From Oscillospiraceae bacterium (GTDB taxonomy: Bacteria; Bacillota; Clostridia; UBA1381), in contig JAFLUB010000029.1 of the NCBI GenBank assembly GCA_022509025.1, positions 1 through 35,222 on the forward strand: a stretch of DNA of 35,222 bases, written 5' to 3'. Positions within the stretch are counted from its first letter, which is position 1, and every line of letters begins with the position of its first letter. This document shows, in pieces, positions 16,218-26,813 of the stretch. A model generated the notes under the pieces. It was not told where the DNA came from. It saw nothing but the letters and a program-made list of their open reading frames with translations, and searched no databases. The position numbers and the translations under genes are program-made.

Positions 16218-19200
16218 TTATTCAGCAGGAGTTTCCTCTGAACCATCAGCTGCGTCCTCGGTTTCACCGTCTTCCGCATTTTCATCATTGGCTGTCTCGC
16301 CATCAGCTACTTCTGTATTGTCCTCACCGTCCACTACAGTTGTATCAACAACGCCTTCAGGCTCAGTTGCATCCTCAGGTTGTGACTCCGGAACGCTTGG
16401 TGAATTCAGCTTTCTTTCGTTTACAGCAAGGATGATGTTAGCTTCAGCCCAGTGACCTGCGATATCGAACGGATTGAATGTTACAACCGGTGTTGACGGA
16501 GCAAGAACATTATTAATCATTGTTACAGCCTCTGCTCTTGTCAACTGTCCATACGGAAGGAATGAACCGTCCACATAACCTGTAACGATACTCAATCTTG
16601 CAAGAGTTGTGATATAATCCTTAGCCCAGTCAGCAGCAGTTACGTCTGTGAACATACCATCTACTGAAATCAGGTCATATCTCTGAGCTCTTGTTATTAC
16701 AGCACAGATTTCTCCTCTTGTTACAGGATTCTCAGGTCTGAATGAACCATCCTCGTAACCTGATAATACATTGTATGCCTCGAGGTATCCAACGTACTTA
16801 TTGTACCATATATCAGCCGGAACATCAAAGAATGATGATGAATAAGTAGCAGGGATATCATCGCCGTTTATCAATCTTGCAATCATTGCTGCAAGCTCTG
16901 CTCTTGTGATGTTATTATCCGGTCTGAATGAACCATCCTCATAACCTGAAGCGTACGGCTTCGTGTATTCATCGTTAATCAACGGCTTATCTGTCGGAAC
17001 AGGAGTTACTACAGGAGCCGGCTTGATTGTTACTACTACAGACTTCATAACACCGTTTACAGTAGCAGTAATTTTTACCTGACCTTCCTTAAGAAGTGTT
17101 ACTTTACCATTTTCGTCTACAGTTGCAAGTGATTCATTTGAAGACTTCCATGTCGGCTTACTTGTTGAACCTGTGATTGTCGGGTTAAGAGTTATTGTGT
17201 CGCCCACATATCCTTCATAGCTTGACGGATCAAAGGTGATTGTAATGCCAGGGCCTGATGAACCGCCGCCTGATGTCTTAGTCATAAAGAGAACTGTTTT
17301 CTCTCCAAGGGTGTACGGATATTCAATCTTCTCTGTTCCTGCCTGATCTGTGTAGTAAGCCTTGAATCCACTTGGCTTACCGTCCACAAGAACAGCATGA
17401 ACCTCAGCGTCACTGTTAACTGTTGTCTCGTTTGTATAGCCTGATCCTAACTTATTTCCTGTTGCAGGATCTGTCTTTGTCTTGTATACTTCTACGTAGT
17501 TCTTGAATGTTTTAACTGTCAGCGCATCTGAAGGCTCTGAGTAGTCATGGTTATTATCTATCGGCTTACGTCTTACTCTTACAGTAACATCCTTGCCCTG
17601 TGCTAGATCGCCTGACTCAGGACTATCACTCCACTCGCCACCGTCAAATGAGAACTGATATTCATATTCATCATCCGGAGGTGTTACAACAATATGATTT
17701 GTTGAAGGATCTATCTCTACGTTAGACTTTGTTGAATCGACATTCTCCTTCGGCTTATTCACCGGTGTATCAGGCTTATCCGTAGCCTTCTTCTTAATCA
17801 AGGCTTCATCTACTGTTGATGTGACAGGATTGCCGTCCTCATCTACGATTTCGTAGTTATCTTTACCGTCGCCTGTTATAGTAAGCTCGGTTATATCAGC
17901 CTTTGTCTTAGTATCTGAAGCATCGGTATTCTCAAATTCTACTGTGAATGTAATTCCGATATTGTCGCCTTCCTCGTTAGGATCTTCAACGAAATTATAC
18001 CAATTATCGTAATCCTTACTCTCAGATTTCTTAACGCCATCCCAATCCTTTTCAATTGTGAAGTCAATATCAGAAAGCTTAATCTGCTTTTTCTTTACAA
18101 TGAGCTTTTCTGGCAATTCCGGAGCCTTTGTACCATCGTTTTCATAATTGAATACAAGGTCTACAGTGCCATAAGCAAGTGTCTTCACGCCTAAGTCGTC
18201 GATTGTGATTGCAGCGTCGCCAAGCTTAACAGAACCACCGTCAGTTAAGAATTGCTCCATAGTCAGAGCGGGAGCTGCTGCAATTTCCTCCGGTGTCATA
18301 CCCTCGTAAATAATCTTAACCTTAAGCGCGCCTAAGTCAAGCTTGTTATTCGGATATGTGTATGTATTATTATCAGCAAGACCTGTTACTTCCAGCTCTT
18401 TAATATTCTTGTTTCTGACTTCACCTGTTGCTACTGTTATATCAACAATTTCATAGTTACGGCTATCTGTGCCTGAAAGACCGAGTCCTTCTCCCTCCCA
18501 TGTGATAGTTACAGGAGCTGTTTTGCTTGCGGCATCTATATTAGTATATTCATACTGATATGTCAGTTTAACAGTGTCATCTTCATAAATACCATCTGCT
18601 TTTGCAGGTGTCAATTCTTCTTCAGGAACTACTTTTTTCTTATTTTCGTAATCCTTTACGTATACCCACGGAACATCAAGTGATGTGACAGTGATAGGCT
18701 TCGCTATGATTGCACCCTTTAAGCTTGTGAATACACCATCATCTAATACGAAGTCATACTTATTATTAATTGCAGCAACTGCTTCAGCTGAACCCTCGGC
18801 ATCTGTTGCTACTGCCAATACTGTGCCTTTATAGCTTACAGGCTTCTCCGGATCAGCAGTCTTATCCTCATATTCAAATGTCAGTCCGCCAAGATCAACC
18901 TTTGCATACAGAGCTTCATCCTCTGTAGCAATCTTGTTATCATCAGCAACAACAAGAGCAAGAGTTCCGTTAAGAGCAGCTGTATCATCAGCATCTACAG
19001 CCGGTGAATTATTATATGTCTTGCTGATTGTTACGCCGGAAGCGTCAGCTGTTACCTTCAAGACCTTTTTATCGATTCCGAGCGGCAATGACGAGCCTAT
19101 TGTTTTTTCTTTATAGACAAAGTCAATTACTTTACCATTCATCTCTCTCGTCAGAAGCTCATCCGCATCGATTGGTTTGCCATCTATCTGAAGCTCTCCG

Positions 19201-21497
19201 CCTTCTTTAATGAAGTCCTCAACTGTCAGAGTTACAGTGTCGCCGTTATCAAATACGACATCAATCGTCATTTCAAACTCATCGAGTGTCTGACCATGTT
19301 TTGCGGCATGGGGCTGTCCGCTAACCGGATATCCGTCCGTTCCCAGGTCAGCCTCTGCTATGCTGATTGCTCTCTTTGTCAGAGTACCAATCTTATATGG
19401 CTTTTTCGGATCATTGGATGGGTTCTTAGTTGGAACAATGTAAACATCTCTGCCGATCATTTCATCGGTGATCTCTGTTACACCACTCTTTAATTCTATC
19501 TGTCCGTTTGAATTTGTGAATCTATCTGATGTTGAAGCACCCTTTGCTTCTGCATAGATAGTATAGTCTTTCAGGTCCTCAGCGCTTAAGTTGCCAAACT
19601 TTACCGGAGCTTCCGGATGCTGCTCATCCTTATCTGTAAAGTATACCTGAACATAACCATCGCCTACATTAAATATACGTGTGTTCTTATTATCAACATG
19701 TGTTCCTTCGGTTGCATAGCTGAAATAGCTTGGTGCAAGAGCCTTGCCGTTACCATCATCGAATGTCAGGATAACCATCTGCTTTTTCTGAATCTTTGCA
19801 GTTATCTTCTCTGTTATAAGATTCTTCAGGCTATCGTCGCCCGCAACCGCTGCAGGTGTTTTTCCTGCAAGAACTCTTTCTGTTTCGTCTACACCGACAT
19901 AGAAGTCCAAAGAAAGATCCTCTGCGTCCATATCAGCTATATAATCGGCAAATGTTTTCTGATTGCTTGGAACCTTCTCAAGCACACCGTCTTTGTTAAC
20001 TACAAACAGAGCGATACCCTTCTTAGTGAATGAGTCAGCAGGATCTGATCCTGATGCAGCCTCATATACAACTACATCCTCACCCTTAGCTGTATCATCA
20101 TATTTAAGATGAACTTCTAATTTTTCACTTTCTCTTGTAAGAACTCCCAATATACTCTCGGAAGCAAAGTAAGTATGTCCGGTATCGCCGAATAGTGTGT
20201 TTCCTTGGTGGAGTTCAACGTTTGTGATTTTGTCTTTCTTAACGCGAAAGGAGTTGATGTACACCGCCGCCTTACCGGTGCTGTTTTCATATACTGCATA
20301 TAAATGCTTTGTGGAATCAGCAGGCCAGTTAGCGCCTGTTACTGTCGGCATTTGCTTACCGGCAAATACTATAGCGCCTGATTGTTCTTTCAGAGCGTCA
20401 ACGTCATTTGCCAGACCTTTCCAGTAGTCTTCATTTTTTGAATCCTCATCGGGAAGTACTACAAAGCTTACTCCGTCTGTCTGGAATGTTAATCCCGGTG
20501 TTACCGCATTACCATCGTTATTATAAGCTGTTAGCTTTAATAGGTTGTCGATAAGATTTCTGTTCGGATTAAATGTTTCACCAATATACTGATCTGGTAT
20601 ACTCGTGTAAACAGTATCGTTATAAGTTAATCTTTCTAATTTTGGCATTCCCGAACCGAAGAAGTCTACTTCTTTTGTATCTAAGGCTAAATAATTAGCC
20701 AAGTTTTTAATAGTAGAATTATATGTATATGATTCACTCTCAGCAAAAGTCATATTGAGGTCTTCGCCGCTCTTAGAGAATGATATAATACTAGGACGGG
20801 AATCATCCTCATCATTTTTAATAAGCTTAAATTCTATAAAACCCATATAGACCTTATTTCCCATTTTATAACGGCGAGTACCATTATTAAATGGCTGTAT
20901 TACAATCGCAGCATTATCCGTTATATTATTCGCAAGTCCTGCCTCTGGCTTAATATCCTTTACCGAAACTGCTGCCTGGAAATAACTTCCGAATCTCCAA
21001 TTTTTATCTACACTGCCCGTTCTTTGACTATATAACATGCCATAAGTATCATTAATATCGCCAAATTCATCTAAACATACCGTTGATGGCTCTAATTGTA
21101 AATAATTAGGGTCATAAGCTACACCTATAGCTGCTTGACGAAAGCCTGTTGTTGAAACGCCAGTAAAATTATCAAAATTATGAGCTACAATTCCAACAAT
21201 AAACTTACCATCACTATTCATATTTGTTATAATGTCACTTGTCGTCGTCGAGATAGGCTCTGATCCATTCAGTGCAACAAGTTTTCCTTTATTGTCTCCA
21301 TAAGTATCTTCCCAATCGTCTCCTACTTTAAACAGTTCTAAAGACAGAGTTGGTATTTGTTTATCATCTGTTTGATCCAAACCGCCTACCAATACACCAT
21401 CATTATACTCAAACGCGCTAACGTTAGCCACACATGACAGAAGCATTGCGACTGTCAGCAACGATGATATGATTCTTTTTAACTTTATCTTCTTCAT
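16218..21497 (-). CDS. P4: SLH-anchored protein with cohesin-like N-terminus
   Basis: 1759 residues from the ATG at 21497, GGGAG about 10 nt upstream, 26 nt after P3. Signal peptide 1-28 (ISSLLTVAMLLSCVANVSA). Residues 30-285 are close to P3 and read like a cohesin-type beta-sandwich (FIVGIVAHNFDNFTG, IGVAYDPNYLQLEP, VYMGFIEFKLIK, ISFSKSGEDL). The middle holds MBG/YDG-like and Big_3-like beta domains (YDNWYNFVED, NYEIVDEDGN). A Big_2 domain spans 1412-1489 (PTWKSSNESLATVDENGKVT). Three SLH repeats lie at about 1510-1695 with ITRAE, VTRGE and LTRAE; the middle motif has Gly for Ala. A 60-residue acidic tail (EDGETEDAADGSEE) follows the SLH block, which is unusual. There is no dockerin. Likely the wall anchor of the system. 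Confidence 0.88.
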   Translation of the reverse strand: MKKIKLKRIISSLLTVAMLLSCVANVSAFEYNDGVLVGGLDQTDDKQIPTLSLELFKVGDDWEDTYGDNKGKLVALNGSEPISTTTSDIITNMNSDGKFIVGIVAHNFDNFTGVSTTGFRQAAIGVAYDPNYLQLEPSTVCLDEFGDINDTYGMLYSQRTGSVDKNWRFGSYFQAAVSVKDIKPEAGLANNITDNAAIVIQPFNNGTRRYKMGNKVYMGFIEFKLIKNDEDDSRPSIISFSKSGEDLNMTFAESESYTYNSTIKNLANYLALDTKEVDFFGSGMPKLERLTYNDTVYTSIPDQYIGETFNPNRNLIDNLLKLTAYNNDGNAVTPGLTFQTDGVSFVVLPDEDSKNEDYWKGLANDVDALKEQSGAIVFAGKQMPTVTGANWPADSTKHLYAVYENSTGKAAVYINSFRVKKDKITNVELHQGNTLFGDTGHTYFASESILGVLTRESEKLEVHLKYDDTAKGEDVVVYEAASGSDPADSFTKKGIALFVVNKDGVLEKVPSNQKTFADYIADMDAEDLSLDFYVGVDETERVLAGKTPAAVAGDDSLKNLITEKITAKIQKKQMVILTFDDGNGKALAPSYFSYATEGTHVDNKNTRIFNVGDGYVQVYFTDKDEQHPEAPVKFGNLSAEDLKDYTIYAEAKGASTSDRFTNSNGQIELKSGVTEITDEMIGRDVYIVPTKNPSNDPKKPYKIGTLTKRAISIAEADLGTDGYPVSGQPHAAKHGQTLDEFEMTIDVVFDNGDTVTLTVEDFIKEGGELQIDGKPIDADELLTREMNGKVIDFVYKEKTIGSSLPLGIDKKVLKVTADASGVTISKTYNNSPAVDADDTAALNGTLALVVADDNKIATEDEALYAKVDLGGLTFEYEDKTADPEKPVSYKGTVLAVATDAEGSAEAVAAINNKYDFVLDDGVFTSLKGAIIAKPITVTSLDVPWVYVKDYENKKKVVPEEELTPAKADGIYEDDTVKLTYQYEYTNIDAASKTAPVTITWEGEGLGLSGTDSRNYEIVDITVATGEVRNKNIKELEVTGLADNNTYTYPNNKLDLGALKVKIIYEGMTPEEIAAAPALTMEQFLTDGGSVKLGDAAITIDDLGVKTLAYGTVDLVFNYENDGTKAPELPEKLIVKKKQIKLSDIDFTIEKDWDGVKKSESKDYDNWYNFVEDPNEEGDNIGITFTVEFENTDASDTKTKADITELTITGDGKDNYEIVDEDGNPVTSTVDEALIKKKATDKPDTPVNKPKENVDSTKSNVEIDPSTNHIVVTPPDDEYEYQFSFDGGEWSDSPESGDLAQGKDVTVRVRRKPIDNNHDYSEPSDALTVKTFKNYVEVYKTKTDPATGNKLGSGYTNETTVNSDAEVHAVLVDGKPSGFKAYYTDQAGTEKIEYPYTLGEKTVLFMTKTSGGGSSGPGITITFDPSSYEGYVGDTITLNPTITGSTSKPTWKSSNESLATVDENGKVTLLKEGQVKITATVNGVMKSVVVTIKPAPVVTPVPTDKPLINDEYTKPYASGYEDGSFRPDNNITRAELAAMIARLINGDDIPATYSSSFFDVPADIWYNKYVGYLEAYNVLSGYEDGSFRPENPVTRGEICAVITRAQRYDLISVDGMFTDVTAADWAKDYITTLARLSIVTGYVDGSFLPYGQLTRAEAVTMINNVLAPSTPVVTFNPFDIAGHWAEANIILAVNERKLNSPSVPESQPEDATEPEGVVDTTVVDGEDNTEVADGETANDENAEDGETEDAADGSEETPAE

Positions 21498-21523
21498 TTA
21501 TTACATTCTCCCTTCCTGATTGT

Positions 21524-24500
21524 TTAATCTAAGAAATAGTCTTCATTTAATTCCGGATAGAATGGAGCAAGCGGAGCCGCACTACCTTTACTTGCATAGT
21601 TTAAAATTTTAACCTGGTCGTTTGCATTCATAATTGAATTCATATCCGTATCAACAACTCTGTAAAGATATAGACTACCAACACCTTCTGGTGTTATATT
21701 TGCATCGTAGAATGGTGCCGCACTACCTTTACTTGCATAGTTTAAAATTTTAACCTGATCATTTGCATTAACTATATTGTTCAAATCCACATCACCAAAC
21801 GGGAACAGAACAACAACCTTACGAGTAGCCTTTATCATCTCACCCGTATGTGGATCTTCAAATGAATATTCTAATTCATAAATATCAGGTCTTATGAAAT
21901 TCTTATCCTCTGATGTCACACTTGAGAATGTGAATCTCGGAGCAACATCAAATACGCTGATATCGTCCATTGCCTTGCCACTCATATCTTCCGAAAGGTC
22001 GTTTTCTGCAAAGCGATAAACCTTTATTCTTCTTGTGATTCTGACATTATCATGCTCTGCACATTCATCAGAAATATCATGACCGAGAGAATCCTTTGCG
22101 ATGAAACCCGGATCAGTAAAGCTCTTATGTTGATATACAAAGATTGCTGTCGTGTTTCTATCAAGATTTATCTCAGGGTCTGAGAAATCTATTTCTGTAT
22201 TATTAACATCACCCCAAGCATTTAAGGAATAGATTGTTTTGCTATTTAAATTTACATTCTTATCCGGTGCGCCGTCAGGAGTATAGTCCGCTAAATGGAA
22301 CATATTTTCATAATCCGCATTGTTATTTGCTCCTGATGCGTCTGTTCCTGAAACGAATAATTCCTTAGCGAGAGCTGCCTTTGCAGCATCCCATTTTTCT
22401 GATTTTACCATCCACTCAATCATACCAAACGGTGAGTTACCCGGATTCAACACAAATCCTGCTTCAACAACCTTCTGAACATGGAAGTGATATTCTGATT
22501 CCCTCTTGTTGTCTTCGGTGTGCATCTTGATATCGATATCAGTTGGGTCTTCGCCAACCTTTTCGATGTCTACATGAACAGTGAAGGTTCCGTCATCATT
22601 CTTTGTGATATCTTCCGGTGATACAGGCTTACCGTCTACAGTAACCTCAAGCTGGTCCTTAGTCATATTCTTATCTTCAGGAGTGATAACGATATCAACC
22701 GAATCAGTTTCCTCACCGACTCTTACGAAGTAATCATTATCACCTGCCTCATTATCTTTATCATTCGCAGGATCGAACGGCTTAGGCTCTACATATGAAT
22801 CATCCATAAGGTCGAGGTCTTTCTTTGCGTCTTCTCCGTCATCAACCTGTACTTTGATGTCAGTTGCTTTTGAGCTATATAGCTTAATAACGAATTTGAT
22901 TCTTTCCCATGGCATCATATTTTCAATATCTGTGTCAATGGTCTTCACATTTTCGCCCGTTGTCTTTGATTCAAGAGCTCCAATCTTATAGTTTAGAGCC
23001 TTACCTGTTGTCTTAAGAGTAACCTGTACGGCATATGTGCCGACAGCTTCCGGAACAGTTGTGATTTCAGGACCAAGCTCGTCTGTATCAACCTTGTCGT
23101 CACCGTTTGCATCTGTCCACAGATAATACTTGATGTCATAGATACCTGCTTCCGCATCAGCTTCTGCAATTCCCTCTACAGTGATTTCAGGATCTGCTAC
23201 CTCACCCTGGTTCTGCTCCTGCTTTGCAGGGTCAACCTTTACAGTGAGAAGCTTCTGGGTGATATCAAATTCATCAGGGTCTACTCTTACGATTTTAGCC
23301 TGCTTTGCAAGCGCAGAGTCCGCCTTCAGCGCTACCTTAATTTCATAAGTTCCTACATCAACAAGCGGAGTTTCAGTGCCACCCTGCTCATATGTTACTG
23401 TAAACTGAGAATCCTCGTCAATCGTCATGTTTTCGAAAGCTGTACCGAGTGACGCGCCCTTAGAATATTCTCCGTCATCTCCGGCTACTGCATAATAAAC
23501 ACTATATGTAATATCATCAATTACTGAGCCTGTGTATTCAGCATTATCCTTATCAGGTACTACATACAGATTCATCTGCCACATTGCGTAGAATTCAGTA
23601 TCAGCATCGAATGTCATATCCTTAGTATACTTAACGCCTCTCTGGTCTTCAGCGCCCTCCTGAGCAGGGTCAAATACAAGTTCACCTGACTCATTAACTG
23701 AGCCCTTATACCAACCGAGGAATTCCGCGTTGCCATTTTCAGGCTTATCGATATCATAACCAATCGCATCACCGGTTACAACCTGCTTCTTAATCGGCGT
23801 TCCGCCCTTCGGATTAGCAAGGTCTGTGTTAGGATAGAATGTGATGTCTATTATGTCATCCTCATTAACTTCATCTGATATATCCCACTTAGCATAGACA
23901 GTGATTTCATAACCTTCGCCAAGCTCTTCCATATAGTCTGAAAGGTTATCGCCGAACTTTGTTGTAGCTGTGATTTCAGTACCTGTGCCATCAGGCTTTG
24001 TGAACCAGCCCTTGAAATCATAGTTCTTTCTTTCCGGCGGATCCGGCATATTGCCATCGCCTATAGCATCATCATAGTATACGTATTTAACATTCGGATT
24101 AGCGTCAGGGTCAGCTTCGTTTTCGCCTACTGCATTGCTATCGAATATTACCTTAACGCCATTTTTCTTAGGCTCAGGCTCTTCTTCCGGATATTTATCA
24201 ACATCTTCAGGGTCTATAGCAGCCCACTGAGCGTATAATGTTACCTTTGAATCTTCTATAGTTTTACCCTTAGCAAGAACATCTGCATACTTAAGCGTTT
24301 CTGTTGAATCCTTTGCCGGAATATACTCGCCCGCGCCGTTCTGCTTTGTGTTCCAACCAACAAACTCATAATTCTTTCTTGCAGGCTTCGTTGTCGGATC
24401 TTTATATTCTTCATTCGGAGCGCCCTGCTGCTGTTCCGGTCCTGCTGTTATGGTTTCTTCTTCAGTCATGTTGTCATTATATATAACAGTTATTAAATCC

Positions 24501-26791
24501 GCATACTGAGCATAAACTGTGACTTCACCACCATTTTCTGCTGTTACGCCGGAGAATGTGTCATTAATCGGTGTAGCCGCCTCTAATTTTGTTCCACTTT
24601 TATCACTTTCACTTGTGTTCCATTCGCTAAATGTCTTACTCTTATCAGGATTATCAGGATTAGCAGGCATTGCATCACCTATCGAATCGCCGTACTTTAC
24701 AATAACCTGAGCATAATCCTTACTGTTATCCAAGTTATCCTTAAATTTAACTGTTACCGCGTCTTCGCCTTCATAATCCCAATGAGCATAAGCATATACG
24801 TCTTCTTTATCCATCGTAATGCTTGTTGTACCATCAGCAGGTATTTTATTTTCAGGTGTTCTGCTTGTTGCAGCCGGGTCATTATACCAGCCCTTGAATA
24901 CATAACCGTCTTTTCTTGTCGGGTCATCAGGGAACTGATCCTTATAAATTGTTTCGCCTGAAATTACAGTTATGGAAGACGGAACAAGCGAAGCATCCAG
25001 CTTTGCAGGGTCACATGCCTCCTTAAAGTACAATGTTACCCATTCTTCGTCATCCGGAAGAGGCTCATCATCCTCATCGTCATTAGCTTCCCACTGAGCG
25101 TATAATTCAGTTGAGGTAGCAAAGTTCTCAGCAGCTAACGCAGCTGCGTCTGCATAAGATTTTCCGGAACCGTTACGCTTTTCGTTCCAGCCCTTGAAAT
25201 CATAGTAATCTCTTGACGGTGTATTTACATCGTCAGCATCAATGTTTTCTCCATCATCCAAGGTGAATTCCTGGCTTTTTCCTAAACCGTTGTCTCCTGT
25301 GCCGTCGTTATCATAAAGAGTGATTACTCTCTGCTTTGTCCAATGAGCATACAATGGCGTAGCTGCATCAAATGTCTTTTCAGTAAAGTCTATTTTGTTA
25401 CCATCCTCTGCTGCATCAAACCAACCTAAGAATGAATATCCGTCAGGAATATCAAAGTCAAATTCCGGAGATTCTGTATTTGTAACCTTTCCTACTGTCG
25501 GAACCTGACCTTCAAGCAGTTTCCCGCCCGGAAGAATTGTTACAGGCTTGGTTACCGCGTCCTTAGACGGATCAAGGTCTGCCGGGTAATTTGAATTAAA
25601 TGTTATATCTATACCGTTTTCATATACTGCATATACTTCAAGAGTGCCATCATCGCCTACCTTGTCAAAGGTCAAAGTTGTGTCCTCAGTAAACGGAACT
25701 GATGTCGGCATCGGAGTAGCGTCCGGTTCTTCCGTATCTGGCACAACCTCGGTATCATATGCAAGACCTGCAAATGCCTTGCCGGAAGGAGCATTGAAAT
25801 CCAAAGCTGTCGGAATCTGAGCTTCCTTGCCCGCTTCTTTAACTGAGTTATCTTCCGGCACCTCTGTGATAGTCGCTATCGGTGTTGTTGCCGGAGCACT
25901 ATCCTTAGCGTCTTTGTCATTATAGAAATCCACATTATATTTTGCCGGGAAGAAGTTGACTTCCTTTTCGTCTAATTTTAAGTAATTATGCAATCCTTTG
26001 ACTGTGGCATTATATGAATACACACTGCTATCACCAAGAGCAAGAGCAAGATCTTCACCGCTCTTAGAGAAAGATAAAATTTTGGGCATTTCTCCAATAT
26101 TTGGAGTTTTTAGAAGTTGAAACTCTATAAAACCCATGTAAACCTTATTTCCCATCTTATAACGGCGAGCACCGTTATTAAACGGCTGTATCACAACAGC
26201 AGTATTATTTTTCAAATTTTGTGGAACTTTCGCCTCTGGTTTAACTTCCTTTTCTGAAACTGCTGCTTGGAAATAACTTCCGAATCTCCAGTTTGAATCT
26301 ACACTGCCCGTTCTTTGACTATACAACATACCATAAGTATCTTTAATATCGCCCTGATCATCTAAGCATTCCGATGATGGTTCTAATTTTAAATAATCAG
26401 GATCATAAGCAATACCCATCTGTAACTGACGGAAACCCGGATTCACAACTTCAGTATAATTATTAAAGTTGTAAGCTACTATTCCGACGATAAATTTTGA
26501 TTCTTCATTTTCCAAACCAGCATTATCAATAATATCTTGTTTAGCTCTTTCAACAGGTTCTGTCCCACTCAACTTTACAAGCTTACCTTTGTTGTCTCCA
26601 TAAGTATCTTCCCAGTCATCTCCTACTTCAAAAAGCTCTAAAGAAAGTGTTGGTATGTTTTTATCATCTGTTTGATCTAAATCGCTTACCAGTACACCAT
26701 CGTCATATTTAAACGCACTGACATTAGCTGCACATGACAGCATCATCACTCCTGCCAATAACGATGATACTATTCTCTTAAATTTCCTCAT
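21524..26791 (-). CDS. P3: cohesin-like module, InlB-type repeats, GNSP module and dockerin
   Basis: 1755 residues from the ATG at 26791 (AAAGGAGA 8-9 nt upstream), 22 nt after P2. Signal peptide 1-27. Residues 30-290 match the P4 N-terminus almost line for line, including DDWEDTYGDNKGKLV, TYGMLYSQRTGSVD and YKMGNKVYMGFIEF. About 300-1080 hold seven clear Listeria-Bacteroides (InlB B-type, Flg_new) repeats with the pattern YxFKGWxxxxxG...LYAQW, plus a diverged one at the start. MBG-like domains follow, then a cadherin-like beta-sandwich. The GNSP module is at about 1447-1660 (NPGNSPFGMI, FTDPGFIAKD, FIRPDIYELEYSF) and a dockerin-like pair at 1660-1745, each repeat carrying D, D, N, D at positions 1, 3, 5 and 12 and the helix QVKILNYASKGSAAP. 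No enzyme domain. Confidence 0.88.
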   Translation of the reverse strand: MRKFKRIVSSLLAGVMMLSCAANVSAFKYDDGVLVSDLDQTDDKNIPTLSLELFEVGDDWEDTYGDNKGKLVKLSGTEPVERAKQDIIDNAGLENEESKFIVGIVAYNFNNYTEVVNPGFRQLQMGIAYDPDYLKLEPSSECLDDQGDIKDTYGMLYSQRTGSVDSNWRFGSYFQAAVSEKEVKPEAKVPQNLKNNTAVVIQPFNNGARRYKMGNKVYMGFIEFQLLKTPNIGEMPKILSFSKSGEDLALALGDSSVYSYNATVKGLHNYLKLDEKEVNFFPAKYNVDFYNDKDAKDSAPATTPIATITEVPEDNSVKEAGKEAQIPTALDFNAPSGKAFAGLAYDTEVVPDTEEPDATPMPTSVPFTEDTTLTFDKVGDDGTLEVYAVYENGIDITFNSNYPADLDPSKDAVTKPVTILPGGKLLEGQVPTVGKVTNTESPEFDFDIPDGYSFLGWFDAAEDGNKIDFTEKTFDAATPLYAHWTKQRVITLYDNDGTGDNGLGKSQEFTLDDGENIDADDVNTPSRDYYDFKGWNEKRNGSGKSYADAAALAAENFATSTELYAQWEANDDEDDEPLPDDEEWVTLYFKEACDPAKLDASLVPSSITVISGETIYKDQFPDDPTRKDGYVFKGWYNDPAATSRTPENKIPADGTTSITMDKEDVYAYAHWDYEGEDAVTVKFKDNLDNSKDYAQVIVKYGDSIGDAMPANPDNPDKSKTFSEWNTSESDKSGTKLEAATPINDTFSGVTAENGGEVTVYAQYADLITVIYNDNMTEEETITAGPEQQQGAPNEEYKDPTTKPARKNYEFVGWNTKQNGAGEYIPAKDSTETLKYADVLAKGKTIEDSKVTLYAQWAAIDPEDVDKYPEEEPEPKKNGVKVIFDSNAVGENEADPDANPNVKYVYYDDAIGDGNMPDPPERKNYDFKGWFTKPDGTGTEITATTKFGDNLSDYMEELGEGYEITVYAKWDISDEVNEDDIIDITFYPNTDLANPKGGTPIKKQVVTGDAIGYDIDKPENGNAEFLGWYKGSVNESGELVFDPAQEGAEDQRGVKYTKDMTFDADTEFYAMWQMNLYVVPDKDNAEYTGSVIDDITYSVYYAVAGDDGEYSKGASLGTAFENMTIDEDSQFTVTYEQGGTETPLVDVGTYEIKVALKADSALAKQAKIVRVDPDEFDITQKLLTVKVDPAKQEQNQGEVADPEITVEGIAEADAEAGIYDIKYYLWTDANGDDKVDTDELGPEITTVPEAVGTYAVQVTLKTTGKALNYKIGALESKTTGENVKTIDTDIENMMPWERIKFVIKLYSSKATDIKVQVDDGEDAKKDLDLMDDSYVEPKPFDPANDKDNEAGDNDYFVRVGEETDSVDIVITPEDKNMTKDQLEVTVDGKPVSPEDITKNDDGTFTVHVDIEKVGEDPTDIDIKMHTEDNKRESEYHFHVQKVVEAGFVLNPGNSPFGMIEWMVKSEKWDAAKAALAKELFVSGTDASGANNNADYENMFHLADYTPDGAPDKNVNLNSKTIYSLNAWGDVNNTEIDFSDPEINLDRNTTAIFVYQHKSFTDPGFIAKDSLGHDISDECAEHDNVRITRRIKVYRFAENDLSEDMSGKAMDDISVFDVAPRFTFSSVTSEDKNFIRPDIYELEYSFEDPHTGEMIKATRKVVVLFPFGDVDLNNIVNANDQVKILNYASKGSAAPFYDANITPEGVGSLYLYRVVDTDMNSIMNANDQVKILNYASKGSAAPLAPFYPELNEDYFLD
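21577..21769. repeat. Two near-identical 53-bp repeats in the P3 dockerin
   Basis: 21577-21629 and 21717-21769 are almost identical at DNA level and encode the calcium-loop end plus the QVKILNYASKG helix of each dockerin half. Two further copies lie in P2 at 26848-26900 and 26989-27041. Identity at the nucleotide level suggests recent duplication or ongoing gene conversion. Confidence 0.85.
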
Positions 26792-26813
26792 TGCTATTTT
26801 CTCCTTTCAAAAT

